A stretch of DNA of 64,000 bases from CAWFXC01 sp963819735 (GTDB taxonomy: Bacteria > Actinomycetota > Acidimicrobiia > IMCC26256 > DASPTH01), in the NCBI GenBank assembly GCA_963819735.1, contig CAWFXC010000002.1, positions 248,001 through 312,000 on the forward strand, written 5' to 3'. The position numbers were made by a program, and so were the translations under genes. Under the pieces are notes generated by a model. The model was not told where the DNA came from and made no database searches. It was given only the letters and a program-made list of their open reading frames with translations. Numbering within the stretch: the stretch's first letter is position 1; each line of letters starts with the position of its first letter. This document shows, piece by piece, positions 63,095 through 64,000 of this stretch.

Positions 63095-64000
63095 GTGCCG
63101 TCACGCTTCCTCGACTTCCCGGTCTTCGACGCCGACAACCACATGTACGAGACGCCCGACGCGATGACGAAGTTCCTGCCGGACGACTCGAAGGGACTCA
63201 TCGACTACGTCGACGTGCGCGGCCGCACCAAGATCACGGTGAAGGGCACGATCAGCGAGTACATCCCCAATCCCACGTTCACGGTCGTTGCCGCACCGGG
63301 TGCGCAAGAGGAGTACTTCAAGAACGGCAATCCCGAGGGCAAGTCGCGCCGCGACATCATGGGCAAGCCGATCCGCGCGCTCCCCGGTTTCTTCGACCCC
63401 GAGCCGCGCATCAAGCTCATGGACGAGCTCGGCATCGACCGCGCGCTGATGTGGCCCACGCTCGCCAGCCTCATCGAGGAACGCCTGCGCGACGACCCGA
63501 TCGCCATCCACACCGTCATCCACGCGTTGAACCAGTGGATGCACGAACACTGGACGTTCAACTACGACGAACGCATCTTCCCGGTGCCGATCATCACGAT
63601 GCCGATCCTCGACCAGGCGATCGAGGAGCTCGAGTGGGTGCTCGAGCGCGGTGCGCGCATCATCCTCGTGCGCCCCGCGCCGGTCCCCGGTTTCATGGCG
63701 TCGCGCTCGATGGCCCTTCCGGAGTTCGACCCGTTCTGGCAGCGCGTGGTCGACGCCGACATCGTTGTGGGCATGCACGCGTCCGACAGCGGATACCAGC
63801 GCTACATCAACGAGTGGGAAGGCGTGCGCGACGGCGAGTTCCTGCCGTTCAAGAGCGGTTCCGGTTTCGCCGCCATCGTGTCGAGCGCGCACCGCGCGAT
63901 CGAGGACACCATGGCGTCGGTCGTCGGCCACGGTCTCTGCACGCGGTTCCCCACGATCAAGATCGTGCCGGTCGAGAACGGCAGCGCGTGGGTCCGGCCG
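63095..64000 (+). CDS. Amidohydrolase-2 family protein, C-terminus outside window
   Basis: The first 302 residues of a metal-dependent hydrolase are present. The start FPVFDADNHMYETPDAM carries the DxDxH-type metal motif of the ACMSD-like amidohydrolase-2 family. IKLMDELGIDRALMWPTLASLIEERL and VVGMHASDSGYQRY, with a further metal-site His, follow. It is a relative of the protein at 35647-36882 but differs in length and detail. GTG at 63095 has AGGAGGC upstream. TAGTTT near 63050 may be the -10. The substrate is unknown. Confidence 0.88.
   Translation, partial: MPSRFLDFPVFDADNHMYETPDAMTKFLPDDSKGLIDYVDVRGRTKITVKGTISEYIPNPTFTVVAAPGAQEEYFKNGNPEGKSRRDIMGKPIRALPGFFDPEPRIKLMDELGIDRALMWPTLASLIEERLRDDPIAIHTVIHALNQWMHEHWTFNYDERIFPVPIITMPILDQAIEELEWVLERGARIILVRPAPVPGFMASRSMALPEFDPFWQRVVDADIVVGMHASDSGYQRYINEWEGVRDGEFLPFKSGSGFAAIVSSAHRAIEDTMASVVGHGLCTRFPTIKIVPVENGSAWVRP

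Overview
The window reads as a chromosome segment of a high-GC actinobacterium. The best fit is class Acidimicrobiia, an inference from gene content: the order clpX-valS-folC-ndk-mreBCD-pbp2-rodA-(radical SAM pair)-rne-rplU-rpmA-obg-proB-proA-nadD-rsfS, a mycothiol-type MDMPI/DinB protein, a PPOX/F420-type oxidoreductase, acyl-CoA dehydrogenase clusters, amidohydrolase-2 proteins, and a lipoprotein with repeats of the 'AVMPDGxGY' type. Many genes start with GTG. Neighbouring genes often overlap as GTGA or ATGA, and several genes look leaderless, with a TANNNT hexamer 6-10 nt before the start codon. No phage, insertion sequence, CRISPR array or replication origin was seen.

Layout. 1-1268 holds the 5' part of a glucosaminidase-like lipoprotein gene. 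1421-2817 holds a hisH/hisF pair whose HisF has an altered active site. From 2828 to 34943 lies a mostly minus-strand housekeeping block that is transcribed from tig (34943) down to rsfS (2828): tig-clpP-clpX, a membrane protein, valS-folC, ndk, mreB-mreC-mreD-pbp2-rodA, the paired radical SAM/DUF2344 genes, rne, rplU-rpmA-obg-proB, then proA-moxR-coxE and nadD-rsfS. Two plus-strand inserts interrupt it. One carries an ACT-domain gene and a photolyase (3949-5985). The other carries an arsR-AHSA1-MDMPI operon followed by a 97-bp tandem repeat array, and it separates proB from proA (10058-12087).

From 35 kb onward the content is accessory and metabolic. It includes a PPOX protein and an amidohydrolase, tRNA-Pro/Gly/Arg, a Coq4-like protein, an acyl-CoA dehydrogenase trio plus an APH-type kinase (39473-44354), and a molybdate operon (regulator-modA-modB-modC-mop). 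A divergent gene next to the molybdate operon fuses a TrmO/TsaA-type domain to XdhC. Further on are dehydrogenases, tRNA-His and tRNA-Lys, a second ArsR-AHSA1 protein (fused), a cytochrome P450, a split DipZ-like thiol-redox pair, AraC and TetR regulators, a methyltransferase, a deoxyribosyltransferase, a HAD phosphatase and a partial amidohydrolase running off the right end.

Functionally, the left half is cell-wall elongation, translation and proteostasis. Molybdenum is a recurring theme: the mod operon, the TrmO-XdhC fusion and the moxR-coxE pair all point to a molybdenum hydroxylase (CO dehydrogenase or xanthine dehydrogenase family) encoded elsewhere. Four conserved genes (obg, the Coq4-like gene, the third acyl-CoA dehydrogenase and the deoxyribosyltransferase) carry single small frameshifts in GC-rich tracts. 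Because the conserved frame continues intact after each one, sequence error is the most likely explanation.
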